This document shows positions 23,641 through 35,232 of a stretch of 64,000 nt of DNA, piece after piece. The position numbers and the translations under genes were made by a program. Positions within the stretch are counted from its first letter, which is position 1, and each line of letters opens with the position of its first letter. The DNA is from Breviolum minutum Mf 1.05b.01 (Eukaryota; Sar; Dinophyceae; Suessiales; Symbiodiniaceae). Location of the stretch: positions 124,001 to 188,000 of the forward strand of contig DF239028.1 in assembly GCA_000507305.1 (NCBI GenBank). Reading direction: 5' to 3'. The notes beneath the pieces are model-generated. The model saw only the letters and a list, made by a program, of their open reading frames with translations. It did not search any database and was not told the origin of the DNA.

Positions 23641-23923
23641 TATATATGAGCGATAAGTATGAAACTTTGGGACCTTGGAGTTTGATGTTTCATCCCTACA
23701 AAACACAAAAATTCACCTGCACGGTGGTTGGATGCAACGTTTTGGCTCGAAGACTCGGCTTTCAAACGCTTTACAGAGGTCATATATTTCGAAAGCTAGC
23801 AAAGATGAATGAGTGTCACAATATGCTGGCAAAAAGGTGAAAATAAGAGGATAATGGCAATGTGCCTTCAGAATGTTTTCTAGACTCTTAGGCATAGCAG
23901 CCGCCATACCAGCAGTTTTTCAG

Positions 23924-24073
23924 AAGTGTCCAACAGTTGGAACATGCAAACCTCCAACCACTTGTAGTTTCAAGATGAGCGTCCGTGACCCCAGGGGGTG
24001 CAGCGTCTCTATTGGTGCGGTGGTCCAACTTGGCACACCTGAATTGGAGCTCACCCTGTTAGCACTGGGGTAA
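23924..24073 (+). CDS. Candidate exon downstream of the ubiquitin-like gene
   Basis: After acceptor gcagtttttcag, phase 0: KCPTVGTCKPPTTCSFKMSV, RDPRGCSVSIGAVVQLGTPE, LELTLLALG, then TAA; a gtaaaa donor overlaps the stop. Cys-rich first half. The frame is open upstream to 23873 as well. Confidence 0.35.
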   Translation, partial: KCPTVGTCKPPTTCSFKMSVRDPRGCSVSIGAVVQLGTPELELTLLALG

Positions 24074-24233
24074 AATCTACTCGCAACATGACAAATTGAA
24101 AAGGACCTGTGAATATATACGTATATATAACACACGCACTTTGAAGATCTTGAAGGAAACGGATGTGCATATCACAATGCGTTAGTCGTTCGTATTTATT
24201 GTTTTTTTTTAGCAAGTCACTTTCCCGCCTCAG

Positions 24234-24257
24234 GCAGTGCGGGAACGCAATCACCAG
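24234..24257 (+). CDS. Candidate 24-base micro-exon
   Basis: Lies between a good polypyrimidine acceptor (cactttcccgcctcag) and a gtgaat donor and preserves phase: AVRERNHQ. Too short to be more than a suggestion. Confidence 0.25.
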
Positions 24258-24259
24258 GT

Positions 24260-25930
24260 GAATGGCGCTTCCAATTACAAAAGGGCAGTTTCTTGGCTTA
24301 GATAAATGTCTTTACAGTGTCCAACAAGATTCTACTGCATATTTATGGCAATTACTTGTATTAATTACTTGCTTAGGAAAGCTCACAATGTGCTGCGCTG
24401 TGAATATGGAACGAAGATGTCCAGGTTTGCCACAGAATATGGAATAAACGATCATTCGTGAATGACTGAATTATATCCACATATTTTAGTATGTGTATGT
24501 GTGCTGGTTCATTCCCCTACTGAGGGGTCATGACTTACTCTCGTTCCTGCATCCTTTTGGTAAATAAGATGGCAATGAAAATTCCTGATCACGCAAATCT
24601 TGGAGCGGTACAGCACTGTAAGACAGACTGCAGGCATACATAAAGCTTTGGATGAATCGCATATGTGCAGGTATAGGTGCTTTGATCTATACATGATCTT
24701 CCATAAACGTAGTTTTTCATGGACTTCATTTGGGCATCAAGTCTTTTTGTAGACGGACACACAATTTTCACAAACGACCTCAACCTAAATCATCTAACTC
24801 ACGAGCCGTTGTAACGCCCAGGGCCTAGCACCCCTACCATCCCCTACCAAAAGACACCCTGAAATCACCTGAAAGCACCTGGAAGAACAATGCAGTTGGG
24901 AATGGTTCAGAAATTTGCTAAAAAGCAAAACCGTTTAAACCTACCCAAACTAGGTACCCGTCCCATAGAAGGCCGGGTCGTTTTATGAAGACAACATTGA
25001 GAAACTATGGGAAATTACAGTAAATGTGGCGTCAACTACCCAAATGATATGAGATGACCCCATAATATTTATACTGTATATGCATATGTCATGTTTTTTA
25101 TTTTCGATATCATATGTGATAATTCTGCACCAGCTAGGATGTACAAACCTCCCTGAATACTAAAAGCAATCCATTGATTGTTTGGCCTGTTCAAGTATAG
25201 TGATGACTGTTTCAACACTAATCAAAGGTAGGGCTCTTACATTTGCTGTTTTTAACGCCCGGATACCCTCCCTAAAACTAACATAACCCCTGAATATCAC
25301 CATCGATTTTCATTGGCGAGCTGCTAGTTTCAGGGCAAGAAAGCCAAATGCTCCATGTTATAACATCATGAAACTCACTCACATCCCTTGAAAATCAATG
25401 GTTGGTTCAGATGTATTTTCTACTGATTCAGCTCGTCCCTTTTTCAAAAAGACCAGATTCGTTCGTTTTAGCCGGTAAGCCTTGAGGCTCCAATCTTCCA
25501 CCGTGAGGTTGGTGCTTGGAGAAAGAAATGCCATGCCCGATTTTGTTTGACCAATGTAACAAACATGACCAAAAAGGTCATTAGGTGATAGGTTTTTGGA
25601 ACCAATGTTACTTGGGAAACAAAAACAAAATTTCTCTAAGGTTGGATGTCTAAGGGTTGATGAATTAGAAGTCAAAGTTTCAGAGGTCAACTGGGTTGAA
25701 GTAACAATGTAAGATGACAAGGTCTTGTAGCAATAACGGGGCTTGGCACACCAAACTACATGGGCTACGAGTTGGAGAAACATATGGGGGGTTCCTGAAA
25801 TGGCGGTACCCAACAACAATGGGGTTTCCTACTAAAAATGAATAAAAATGATCATTTTGGATCATTTTGGGGTGTTTTGGGGGTACCACCATTTAAGGAA
25901 ACATCCATATGACAATAACCACTTGATATA
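24260..25930. other. Spacer, no gene supported
   Basis: Open frames at 24262-24447 (+) and 25379-25780 (-) are no longer than chance allows and have AT-rich codons. Contains a family B relic (25264-25345) and a family E element. Confidence 0.4.
25785..25911. mobile_element. Family E element
   Basis: Arms catatggggggttcctgaaa and ttaaggaaacatccatatg; a short duplication of gatcattttg inside. Confidence 0.75.
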
Positions 25931-25932
25931 AG

Positions 25933-26099
25933 AAGCTAAGATATCCCACTATGTAGTTCATCTTTGGAATGAACTTGATTTGGAGCTCATATCAAAAAAG
26001 TCCAGTTCAGAATCCGGTGGAATTGGGAGACGGCCCTGGTTGGTTCCCTTCACCAGATTTGAGATGATGTTTGTGGATTACATCCGGGTCATGTTTTAG
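25933..26099 (+). CDS. Candidate exon
   Basis: Open for 54 codons plus stop from an ag at 25932: AKISHYVVHLWNELDLELIS, then RRPWLVPFTRFEMMFVDYIR. It starts about 20 bases after a family E element. The acceptor is weak. Confidence 0.3.
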
Positions 26100-26240
26100 G
26101 TAGGCGCAAGTGCGACACATGTGTTACACATGCTGTTGGAGGGGGTTCAGCTGTGAGCCTGGAAGTTGCAGCTTGCATTGCAACAAAATGCAGCAAAATT
26201 GTTTAACGAATGCCAAATGCATACAAAATACACTCATTAT

Positions 26241-26398
26241 GCATATGTGCCAGGGTCTAAACTACCACTATTTCCATGTAATTAATAGGGGATGGTCAAC
26301 AACCCAAGAGTAGGGGTTTATATACCCATGATAAGGATTCCTATTAAAGATGGGATGACCATCCCCAATACAAGGAGTTTAGACCCTGGCACATATGT
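26241..26398. repeat. Inverted-repeat element with 20-base perfect ends
   Basis: catatgtgccagggtctaaa pairs with tttagaccctggcacatatg; inner arms ggggatggtca and tgaccatcccc also pair. Confidence 0.85.
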
Positions 26399-27414
26399 AC
26401 ACAGCTGTTTCAACTTTCAGGACGGTCAACAGGTCAGCATTTCTATTGATATGCATGCATATCATGTACCGTCAATGTACTGCTTGATGATGAATTGTTA
26501 TTAGGTTCAAGTATGTTTATTTTTACATTATATATATATATACATATTAAATATTTATTCATAATATTTCATAGTCTATATATTTATTGTAAAGGCATCC
26601 TGCAGAAATGACACCTTTTCTCTTGGATTGTTCCCCCCAACACTGACCACCAGCTTGCAAGATGCAGGATCACTGCATTCACTTGCTGATTTTGGCCGAA
26701 AGCTTACACCGTTTTTTCAGTCCAAAAAATCCAGGGATGGAAGGGACGAAAATCCAAGGATTCGAAGGTCCAGTTTCGACTCTTTCAACTTTAGTATGTG
26801 GAAATCTGGCAAAATTTTTACCACCAGGAGCCAGTTTGATAGCAACATTGGGATGTAACTTATAAGTGGAATGGTATACTGGTCGGGTTTTACATGGTGG
26901 AAGCGTCTTTACAGGAGAATGCTGCTATTTGTACAAAATCTTATATATGTGTTATGCTTAGTTGATTGGGCGTGACAATGGTGGAACTTCCATGCTTCAT
27001 TTGGGGCGTGAAGCAGTCGCGCGGTTTTTCAGGCATTGGATTATAACAACAGCAAGCAACGCTTGCCAAGTGTTATGGATGCCAAGCACATTGAAGACTT
27101 GGTGACTTGGTAACGGAAAGGACCTTGGAGTTGGGAAACATAGTCAGTCCTCGTCGTCCAAAACTACGGTCAGTTGATGGTTTTTTGGAATCCGGCGAGA
27201 GGTCACCACCGCCTGGGATGTATAAAAACTCGTGTAGTTTAATGGGATAAACTATCAACCTCAACTGGTGAGTTTGCCAGATTTCTGGTTGCCACCAACA
27301 ATATTGGAATGATTTTGGGTTGTTCACCTGCCCAATAGTCGGTAATTGAAGGGGAAGCCGGTATCAACTACATGAGACGAGTGATGAGTTGGAGGGTGAG
27401 CCGATAGCCTTCCA

Positions 27415-27558
27415 TCATGGGAATCTAAGGGTACCCCCCCAAGAAATAAGGCCCTAATAAGGCCTTATTAAGGGAAATCAATGGTTAATAGTCCCTTAAT
27501 AAGGCCTTATTTCTTGGGGGGGGGTGGCATTGGGGGGGGTACCCTTAGATTCCCATGA
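27415..27558. repeat. Large near-perfect palindrome
   Basis: catgggaatctaagggtacc pairs with ggtacccttagattcccatg, and inside gaaataaggccctaataagg pairs with the reverse arm aataaggccttatttcttgg. Single copy in this window; a distant partial relative is at 3790-3860. Confidence 0.85.
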
Positions 27559-27875
27559 TTCCAATTGGGATGGACTTTGTGTTTGTTTCATTTTTGATGT
27601 AATAATTTGTTGAAGCTGCTGGGGAGACTTTGATGGCTTATGTTTTTGTTGGGAGGGATGTTTTTTGACATCCACTATCATTGTGAAATCAGATTCCCAG
27701 ACAGAACGTACATACCCAAAATTAAGTTAAATTGAAAAACACATCATGAAAAATCAAACCAAATAATCAGATTCAACAATCATAGAAAGGTGGCACTGTA
27801 TGACGCACCAAAATCTGGACCTCTCAAAAGGAAACTTCCTTATTACAAAGTGGGTCTCTAGAAACAAATTACTGA

Positions 27876-27983
27876 GTGGTGGTTTCAAAGATGTTTGGAA
27901 TTTTCATCCCTAAAATGGGGGGAAATGATCCAATTTGACGATCATGTTTTTTCAAATGGGTTGGTTCAACCACCAAGCAATAG
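27876..27983. mobile_element. Family A inverted-repeat element
   Basis: gtggtggtttcaaag start, aatgatccaatttgacgatc core, end ggttcaaccaccaagcaatag. Confidence 0.65.
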
Positions 27984-28370
27984 TAGGGTTTATATACCCA
28001 TTCTAAGGATTTTCAAAAAAACAGGTAGGAGGTGGGATGACCATCACCAAATGGATGGGTTTCAACCACCAACTAGTGAAACATGTCAATGAAATGCAGC
28101 TGTTTCACCTTTGACATGCAGCTGAGGCCAAGCAGTGTGGAGTTCATGAGGTGACGGGAGTTTATAAATGGGGCCCTTATAAATAGGTAACTGAGGTTTC
28201 CCCATCCTATAGGGGCTATATACCCATTGGGAGGGGCTCACTTTGTAGGAACTAGGAATCAATTTTCAGTTGTGGGATTTGTTCGTTATCTCTCAAGAAA
28301 GTGGTTCCCACACCAAGACACTTAGTGACTTGCTTTTGTTTACAGGTTTCAGGGTCATTTTGGACCAACC

Positions 28371-28703
28371 ATGGCCATGAGAGGAAGAGTAACAGGTGCC
28401 ATTACAAAGGTAAAACCTTTTTTCTACAAAGGAACCAGACACGGCCATATAACTGTTGATGCCTCATCGAGATCTTTTCATTTCAAATGGCAGGTGCTTA
28501 CCCTCTACAACGAGAACTGCACCAAGGATGCAGTCAGGAAAGCAATTAAGACTGCCGGGTGCGCCTTACGTGGCCCTTGTGGGGATGAACGACTCAACAA
28601 CCTGTCCGAAAAGGATTCGGTTTTGGATTTGTTTCATTTTGTGGTGATGTTCCTACACAAGTTCCCAAACCGATCTTCATCGCAATTCGTAGTGAATAAA
28701 TAG
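28371..28703 (+). CDS. Candidate exon or small ORF
   Basis: ATG-started frame of 110 codons. The middle (28494-28619) follows an acceptor-like aaatggcag and is the most protein-like part: VLTLYNENCTKDAVRKAIKT, AGCALRGPCGDERLNNLSEK. Upstream, an exon-like segment 28346-28395 in another frame (VSGSFWTNHGHERKSN) sits between tttgtttacag and gtgcca and competes with the start of this ORF. Confidence 0.4.
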   Translation: MAMRGRVTGAITKVKPFFYKGTRHGHITVDASSRSFHFKWQVLTLYNENCTKDAVRKAIKTAGCALRGPCGDERLNNLSEKDSVLDLFHFVVMFLHKFPNRSSSQFVVNK

Positions 28704-28976
28704 CTCATATTCTCGCCAGACATGTTGATTTCCTGGAAATTTTTATATGGGGTGGATAGGGAAAGAGGTGGATATCTGATTTTTCTATGTTTTTTTTTTG
28801 TATTTGTTCTTTCTTTCTGTGCTGCCATTTTTCATGTCAGCCCGCCCGGTCCCGGGTTCATGGACCCACGGCATGGGGGCAGAGGTGGTTTTCCGGAAAA
28901 TGGCGGAGTGTGTGGTCGGGTTTTTATGACATTTTGAGGCATGTTTGGAGTGGATTTCAGAAGATCACTTTACTAG

Positions 28977-29078
28977 GTGATGGTTTCAATTGTTTTTTTT
29001 GACATTTTTTAACCCCTACCCAGGGAGATGATCCAATTTGATTATTATCTTTTTAAATGGGTTGAAACCACCAACCAG
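28977..29078. mobile_element. Family A inverted-repeat element
   Basis: After ctag, starts gtgatggtttcaattg and ends gttgaaaccaccaaccag. Confidence 0.7.
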
Positions 29079-29715
29079 TTTACTAATGAGCCCCCCCTAC
29101 TTTTGCTACCGCTATGGAATTGAGACAAATGGGAACAACTCTAAAAGTATACAAGTCCGGCAAATGAAAAGATTGAAACAATTCTACGCCACAATGTTCA
29201 ACCGATAGGAGGGCGCCGTGGAAAAAAACATGTTCAATGCAGCTGAGGATAGCTGAAACCATGGCGGCACTGCAGTGGAACAAAATGAGCCATGAAGAAT
29301 TACAAAAATGCTTCAATTAACCACCCATTTTGTCGCAAAAATCCATTGAAACCCACTGGGTTTTTACCCCCTGGTTTTTGACAACCCTTCAAGAAAGTCA
29401 AACATCCAACAAAAAATACACATCTATTCTAGATTTAGATGGTGCTTAGTTACAGGGAGATTTAACCCAATGTATCGCTTGCCGAAGGTGAGAGGCGGCG
29501 GCTCTGCGCCTGAAGTGAAGCCTGGGGGAATCAAATGGTTACGTTTCTTTTCGCAGAAACCTGGCAGACATTTTTTGTGAAGAAACCAGTTGCTTCAACA
29601 GGGTATAGTCACAGTCAGGTTTGAATGGGTTTTGGGGCCAGGGGGTGTTGCTTGTAGGCTGTGCATGTTTATACAAAGTAATTGAATTTATATATGATGA
29701 ATGGCAATTATGTCG

Positions 29716-29812
29716 TCGTGGTTGTGGTTGTGGTTGTGGTTGTGGTTGTGGTTGTGGTTGTGGTTGCTGTCGTCGTTGTTGTTGTTGTTGTTGTTGTTGT
29801 TGTGGTGTTGGT
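29716..29812. repeat. Trinucleotide/hexanucleotide repeat (ggttgt)n then (gtt)n
   Basis: Uninterrupted ggttgt units followed by gtt units. Confidence 0.9.
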
Positions 29813-29907
29813 GTTTTGTTTTATTTCATACGCACTACTGGCTTGAACACCTGGAATCTGGCCGTTAAGATCAACCTATCACCCTTCAGGGTGTCTTTTT
29901 GTTGCAG

Positions 29908-29965
29908 CTTTGCTTACCCTTTAAAACCACCGATGTTATACAAGGTGTCACTCCTTTTCCGCAAG
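29908..29965 (+). CDS. Candidate internal exon
   Basis: A strong acceptor (ctttttgttgcag), one base, then FAYPLKPPMLYKVSLLFRK to a gttcaa donor in phase 0. Short, and therefore weak. Confidence 0.3.
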
Positions 29966-30055
29966 GTTCAAACATATGGTTTTCATTTTGTTCAACCCCC
30001 CATAAGGGGGAAGATGTCCATGTTTGACTCTTGATGTTTTTCAATTCTTGTGCAG

Positions 30056-30189
30056 AAAGTGTAGCACTGCACCACTGGGCCACAAGGATGCGTAAGAGTG
30101 GCTCCAAAACTACGCTCGGTGCGGACCAAGCAGAAGTGGCAGAGCCTAGTCCTGGCCAGGTGCCTTTGGGTGATGGAGAGGCCTCGTAG
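30056..30189 (+). CDS. Candidate terminal exon
   Basis: After acceptor tcttgtgcag two bases then 43 codons and a stop at 30187: SVALHHWATRMRKSGSKTTL, GADQAEVAEPSPGQVPLGDG, EAS. GC-rich; the peptide moves from basic to acidic Pro-rich, as in a disordered C-terminus. It ends 44 bases before a family C element. The exon candidate at 29908-29965 precedes it, but its phase does not match directly. Confidence 0.5.
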
Positions 30190-30232
30190 AGAGGAGGTTT
30201 TCATGGAAATTCTTTGGGAAAAGGTGAATCAA

Positions 30233-30328
30233 CCCCATAGAATCCATGTATATATGGTATATTTACCTACATTTACCATAAAAATCAACCAAATGTAGGT
30301 AAATATACCATACATGGATTGTTTGGGA
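30233..30328. mobile_element. Family C element
   Basis: ccccatagaatccatgtata pairs with taccatacatggattgtttg. Confidence 0.75.
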
Positions 30329-31173
30329 ACATGAATAAACTATTAATCAGAACTAGGGCGAAACGCTGCCAAAGACATAAAGATCAAATCAACGATTCAA
30401 TTGATTTGGGGAATGGGGGCAGTGGGGGGAAGGGTTGGTTTGGAGCAGGTCCAGCTAAGTACTGGTAGCAGGGTTTTGGGAGTTTAATGAAAGATGTGGA
30501 ATCATCTGTTTAAATTGTCAGGAACATAAGAAATGGATGATGAAGCGGGCTTTGGGGTGCTTCTGAGGAATCCTCTGTCACAGATGAAGGGAATTGCCAG
30601 ATAATTATTCAACTTTCTGGGGGCTGAATCCTGCAAATCCAAACAGTTACTGTGAATTTTTGGATGTATATACTGTATTGTTTTTTGTGTGATGAGGCAT
30701 CACATGAAAAAACAAGATGGCCTTCCATGGGAAGATGTGATGGGAAACGATGGAAATCTTCACGTGTTTCGCAAGTGCAACAGGTAGGACCTGGAAATAT
30801 TGCCTAAGCTCAATTCATGGTAAGTTACCTATTTCCAAGCACGAAAACTTCCCACATTCTTAGGATCCACACCATTGTTACATCCGCGGGACATGCGGAT
30901 GTCATTTCGTTGGATCGATTAGTTCATTGAATCTCAGAACTCCCCCGGGAAAGATTTGAGTCCCCTATGTTAAGCATTCACAAGCAATCTTGGTGGATGA
31001 CATTTGCCTGCTGAAATGCTGGAAAAATGGACGCACACATGCACATACATACGGACACCAATTACTGTTACTTGTATATTTGGCATTATTTCCATACACA
31101 TCTACTTGCTACATGTCCACGTGCATGTGCTGATTTGTTTCCATTTTCATAGGTTGATTGGTGCTATTTCCAG

Positions 31174-31309
31174 GCAGTTCAGGATCAGTTGGTTGCGATA
31201 GACCATGCTGGCTACGCAGCCACTCCAACATCGGCACCAGTGTTCCTTTCCTGCACAGATGAGAACGACCACAACATGTTGGGTGAGGGGATTGAGGCTT
31301 TACCGGAAG
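31174..31309 (+). CDS. Candidate internal exon, well supported
   Basis: After acceptor ggtgctatttccag, phase 0, 45 codons: AVQDQLVAIDHAGYAATPTS, APVFLSCTDENDHNMLGEGI, EALPE, leaving phase 1 at gttcac. First positions are rich in G and the composition is protein-like. Family unknown. The next exon downstream is unclear; a 61-codon open block at 31547-31729 does not fit the phase. Confidence 0.55.
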
Positions 31310-32097
31310 GTTCACATCATTTGCCTAAGTCTTACCTGTAATGGCAGTGTATCCATGATTAGAAAACTCCAAAACTCTTTGGCTCAAGACATATCAAATT
31401 GTGGGCCAACTATGATGACCTAATCATGTTCACCTCAAGGTCACTTTGAGTAGCTCAACATAAACTTACCGTCATATAAGGATGTTCTCCCTAAAAATGC
31501 CTGGAGAGAAGCAACACGTGTAGTCAGTGATGAATTAATTTCCCAGCTCTATCCATATTGGTTCATTTTGGTTGAAATACATTGTCACGTATCAAAGTTT
31601 GCACAGATCTTTGGAGCTCTTTTCAAGTTGAGAATGGAAGGAACTGAAAGAAAACGAAGTCTCACAGGGTTGTATATCATCATTGTCGGCACCCAAACTG
31701 GCTTCATCCACAGCTATTTGACTTTGACGGTATATGCATAAATAGCTGCTTATAAAGCTGAGATATTTAGAACTCTGCAGTGGATACTTCAATATATCAT
31801 TATGTCAAATCAGGATCTGATTTGATTTGACTCCGCTCATTAGTTCCCAATCATCCAAGTATAGCCATAATTTGGTGGTATCCCCCACCCACCAGCAGTG
31901 AAATAATAATCTTTTCATTTTTATGAAGGGCACCCCATAAACCTTCACTTTCCAGTGGGCCGGGGATACCCCCAAGCCATAGCCATAATGAACACCTCCA
32001 TTTTTTCAGGGAATTTTTGTCACGTTTTTCCACCCGCAAAGTCTTGGAGGTTAGCGCCTTTGGCCTTGCCAGCACCTGAAGCCTTTTTGGTTGCAAG

Positions 32098-32210
32098 ATA
32101 CCCTCTCTGAACCTAACGTGACAATGGAAAATCCACCATTTGAAGATGTATTTTGTATTGAAAATTGTGATTTTCCAATGTCATGTCAGTTTTCAGGGGT
32201 GTAGACCCCT
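32098..32210. mobile_element. Family B element
   Basis: Starts ccctctctgaacctaacgtgac, ends tgtcatgtcagttttcaggg; arms pair over about 20 bases. Confidence 0.6.
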
Positions 32211-32401
32211 GGAAGTTTGGAGATTTCTATTGGAAACCATCATTTTTAGGGGCTTTTGCTGCTAGTTTTAGGGAGTGTCAGAGGCGAAGGAAAAGCGGTT
32301 TTGGTAATCCACAAGGATACTATCATTAATGAATACACTATCGGGATACTATCCAATCTATCCATATACTTCACTAAAAAGGGATGTCATTATACTACTA
32401 G

Positions 32402-32508
32402 GTGGTGTTTTTTCAATCATTTTTTTTTTGATTTTCACCCCCGATCCATGGGTGAGATGATCCCATGTTTACTACCATTTTTTCAAATGGGGTTACACCA
32501 GCAACTAG
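32402..32508. mobile_element. Family A inverted-repeat element
   Basis: After ctag, starts gtggtgttttttcaat; core caccccgatccatgggtgag; ends ggttacaccagcaactag. Confidence 0.6.
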
Positions 32509-33062
32509 ACGACCATGTTGAAAATATGTTTGTTGAATTGCTTCCATTGCCAGATTTCAGTCTTTTCTTTTTTTATATGAACATGTATGCCTTCTAATTT
32601 ACAAATACATTTATAATGCAGATATATCTATATCTGTTTTAGATAAGGGGGCATGTGAGAGAGCGAGAGAGCAAAGCTCATTGTTTACCTAGGTTTCACC
32701 CCTGACACGGTATAACATGGTTGGATGATGTGTTATGCATACATGCTTATACAGTTTTACATGTGCCGTAACGTTTATTGAATGCCATGGCCGTATGTTT
32801 CGGCTTCTTCTGATATTGTACGTTATGGTTTTGCTTGGAGTTATTTGTAAGCTTTCCATTTCACCCGCCATTGCTGGGATGGCACCTTGATGATGCCTGC
32901 TGTTTGGAAGGTTTTTTTTGGGGGGGGCTTCGATTCCGGGGAAAGGTTTCGCCGGTTTAGGCAGTTTCAGGGATGTTGCATCATTGCCGTTTGCTATAAT
33001 TAAGTGGTGATTAGGTCACTGGCCCCACCTTTGTTACACATCATACCACCTGCACCACTCAG

Positions 33063-33187
33063 AGCTGAAATGTCCCAAGGCACCAAGGCGCACCGTGGCC
33101 GAAACCCTGGCGACGTCCTTAGCACCGGAGCTGCCTGGTGATTTGCCCGCGGAGTTGTTGGATGAGGAGCTTCCTCTCGCCACAGAG
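33063..33187 (+). CDS. Candidate internal exon, Leu/Glu/Pro-rich
   Basis: After acceptor tgcaccactcag two bases then LKCPKAPRRTVAETLATSLA, PELPGDLPAELLDEELPLAT, ending at gtcgaa or gtgcgg. GC content is near 60%. The minus strand is open as well and gives a Ser-rich peptide, so the strand is not settled. Confidence 0.4.
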
Positions 33188-33639
33188 GTCGAAGGTGCGG
33201 GGGGTGTTTTTTTGGTGAAAGGTATCCCGGGAGATGAATGAATTTCTTCAACTAAGGGGTGAAGAGGGCCAAACAAATTGGATGTAAGATCAATGTTAAA
33301 CTCAAGTCGTTTTGCCAGGTTAGCAAAAAAAACAGTGAGGAAGATGAGATTTTGAGATGAACAACAATGACATGATGATTAGAGCAGGGTACCGTGAATC
33401 CACTCATGACTCACCAGGAATTTCATGAGGTGAGATTGGCAATTGTTGGAGTTTGCTAGTGCCTTATGTATCTATTCATCAATGGCAGGCTGGAAAACAA
33501 ACAATGAAACGAGATGAACAAGATCATTTTCTTATGGAAGACGGAAGATGTGATTAATCATAGGCCATTCATTTTTTGATATGTGATATATTGTGATATC
33601 ATTCTCTTGTGAATTGGAACCTTTTTTTTTAGACGGGAC

Positions 33640-33740
33640 TTTGGAGGTACAAGAGGAGGTACCCTCCTATCCCATCAAACATCACTTGAAGATGATTTTC
33701 CGAACTTCCCAAGGTGCGATATGTGATCGTTTCCAGGAGG
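33640..33740. mobile_element. Family G element, diverged
   Basis: taccctcctatcccatcaaa at one end, gatcgtttccaggagggta at the other, with gaagatgattttccgaactt inside. Confidence 0.5.
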
Positions 33741-34044
33741 GTATTATATAGTATGGAAGGTTTACAGCATAAATTAATATAGTAAGCTATGCTGCGAACT
33801 TGACCGTTTGGAAGCCCGGGAAGCACCGTTACCGACCGCCGCTTTAAACCTGCAAAGGTTTACTCCCGCCCTTGCCACCTCAAAGTGGACCTTCCAACTA
33901 TCCCCAAGATGAACCTGAAGATGTGGAGGTGGAAGAACAAGAGGTGGGGCCGGGATTCTTTTTTTTTGTTACAGGACTTATTTGAAAAAAAGTCACATAT
34001 ATAATTATATAATATATATATATAGTTTTTTTTATTTTTTTTTT

Positions 34045-34706
34045 NNNNNNNNNNNNNNNNNNNNNNNNNNNNNNNNNNNNNNNNNNNNNNNNNNNNNNNN
34101 NNNNNNNNNNNNNNNNNNNNNNNNNNNNNNNNNNNNNNNNNNNNNNNNNNNNNNNNNNNNNNNNNNNNNNNNNNNNNNNNNNNNNNNNNNNNNNNNNNNN
34201 NNNNNNNNNNNNNNNNNNNNNNNNNNNNNNNNNNNNNNNNNNNNNNNNNNNNNNNNNNNNNNNNNNNNNNNNNNNNNNNNNNNNNNNNNNNNNNNNNNNN
34301 NNNNNNNNNNNNNNNNNNNNNNNNNNNNNNNNNNNNNNNNNNNNNNNNNNNNNNNNNNNNNNNNNNNNNNNNNNNNNNNNNNNNNNNNNNNNNNNNNNNN
34401 NNNNNNNNNNNNNNNNNNNNNNNNNNNNNNNNNNNNNNNNNNNNNNNNNNNNNNNNNNNNNNNNNNNNNNNNNNNNNNNNNNNNNNNNNNNNNNNNNNNN
34501 NNNNNNNNNNNNNNNNNNNNNNNNNNNNNNNNNNNNNNNNNNNNNNNNNNNNNNNNNNNNNNNNNNNNNNNNNNNNNNNNNNNNNNNNNNNNNNNNNNNN
34601 NNNNNNNNNNNNNNNNNNNNNNNNNNNNNNNNNNNNNNNNNNNNNNNNNNNNNNNNNNNNNNNNNNNNNNNNNNNNNNNNNNNNNNNNNNNNNNNNNNNN
34701 NNNNNN
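34045..34706. other. Assembly gap, 662 N
   Basis: Unsequenced bases flanked on the left by a T-rich low-complexity tract and on the right by a T/G-rich one, which probably caused the gap. Confidence 1.
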
Positions 34707-34808
34707 TTAGTTTTATTTTTTTGGGTTTTTTTTGGGGGGGGTGATTGTTATTGATTTGGGATGATGTTTTTTTGTTTGTGCCATTTTTTGGCTATGACGA
34801 TGTTATAG

Positions 34809-35054
34809 TTAGAGGCAATTCAGACTTTAGAGATATTGACGAACGAGTTCATTGCACCTTACTCACCCAAAAACAAGGTGAGATCTTTCTGTTTGTGCCT
34901 CAGCAGGTCTCAAAGGATCAGTGTTTGGGAGGTTTGTGAAATCATGCCGAAAGCGTCATGTACGCAAGTACCTGCTCATGTGGAAGAAGCAATGGGTTCC
35001 AGGAGCGATCGGTTCTTCTCAAATATGGCCATCTACCACTTTTACAATCCCGAA
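34809..35054 (+). CDS. Candidate exon pair (34809-34877, 34907-35054)
   Basis: Exon one reads RGNSDFRDIDERVHCTLLTQ and leaves phase 1 at a good gtgaga donor. Exon two follows tgcctcagcag with two bases and reads KGSVFGRFVKSCRKRHVRKY, LLMWKKQWVPGAIGSSQIWP, strongly basic, ending where a family B element starts with gttta. The phases agree, but the intron would be only 29 bases, so exon one or its donor may be wrong. Confidence 0.35.
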
Positions 35055-35232
35055 GTTTAACATAGCCCCTGAAAAATGAACATCTACTAGTCGGTGGTTT
35101 CAACCCATTTGAGCATATCCTTCCTGAAACTAACATAGCCCCCGGTTGGTAACATAGCCCCCGGTTGGAAGACTACTTTCCTTTTGGGATGGTATATTTT
35201 CAGGGGCTATGTTAAACTTCCAGGGGGTATTT
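35054..35232. mobile_element. Family B elements, compound
   Basis: Several family arms (gtttaacatagcccctgaaa, aactaacatagcccccgg repeated, ggggctatgttaaacttcca) with a family A end inserted (gtcggtggtttcaacccatt). Nested insertions are likely. Confidence 0.5.

Larger units (their letters stand above)
26400..28340. other. Spacer, repeats only
   Basis: Holds TA-rich tracts, the large palindrome at 27.4 kb, a family D-like relic at 27213-27312 and a family A element. No convincing exon seen. Confidence 0.4.

Noticed and set aside
25379-25819. A 146-codon minus-strand frame
   Set aside because: Partly inside a family E element, AT-rich codons, no recognised motif. Frames of this length are expected by chance in the window.
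31547-31729. A 61-codon open block between cag and gtatat (LYPYWFILVEIHCHVSKFAQ and on)
   Set aside because: Its phase does not fit the strong exon at 31174-31309 and its codons are AT-rich.
33982-34710. An apparent 242-codon frame
   Set aside because: It is almost entirely N.
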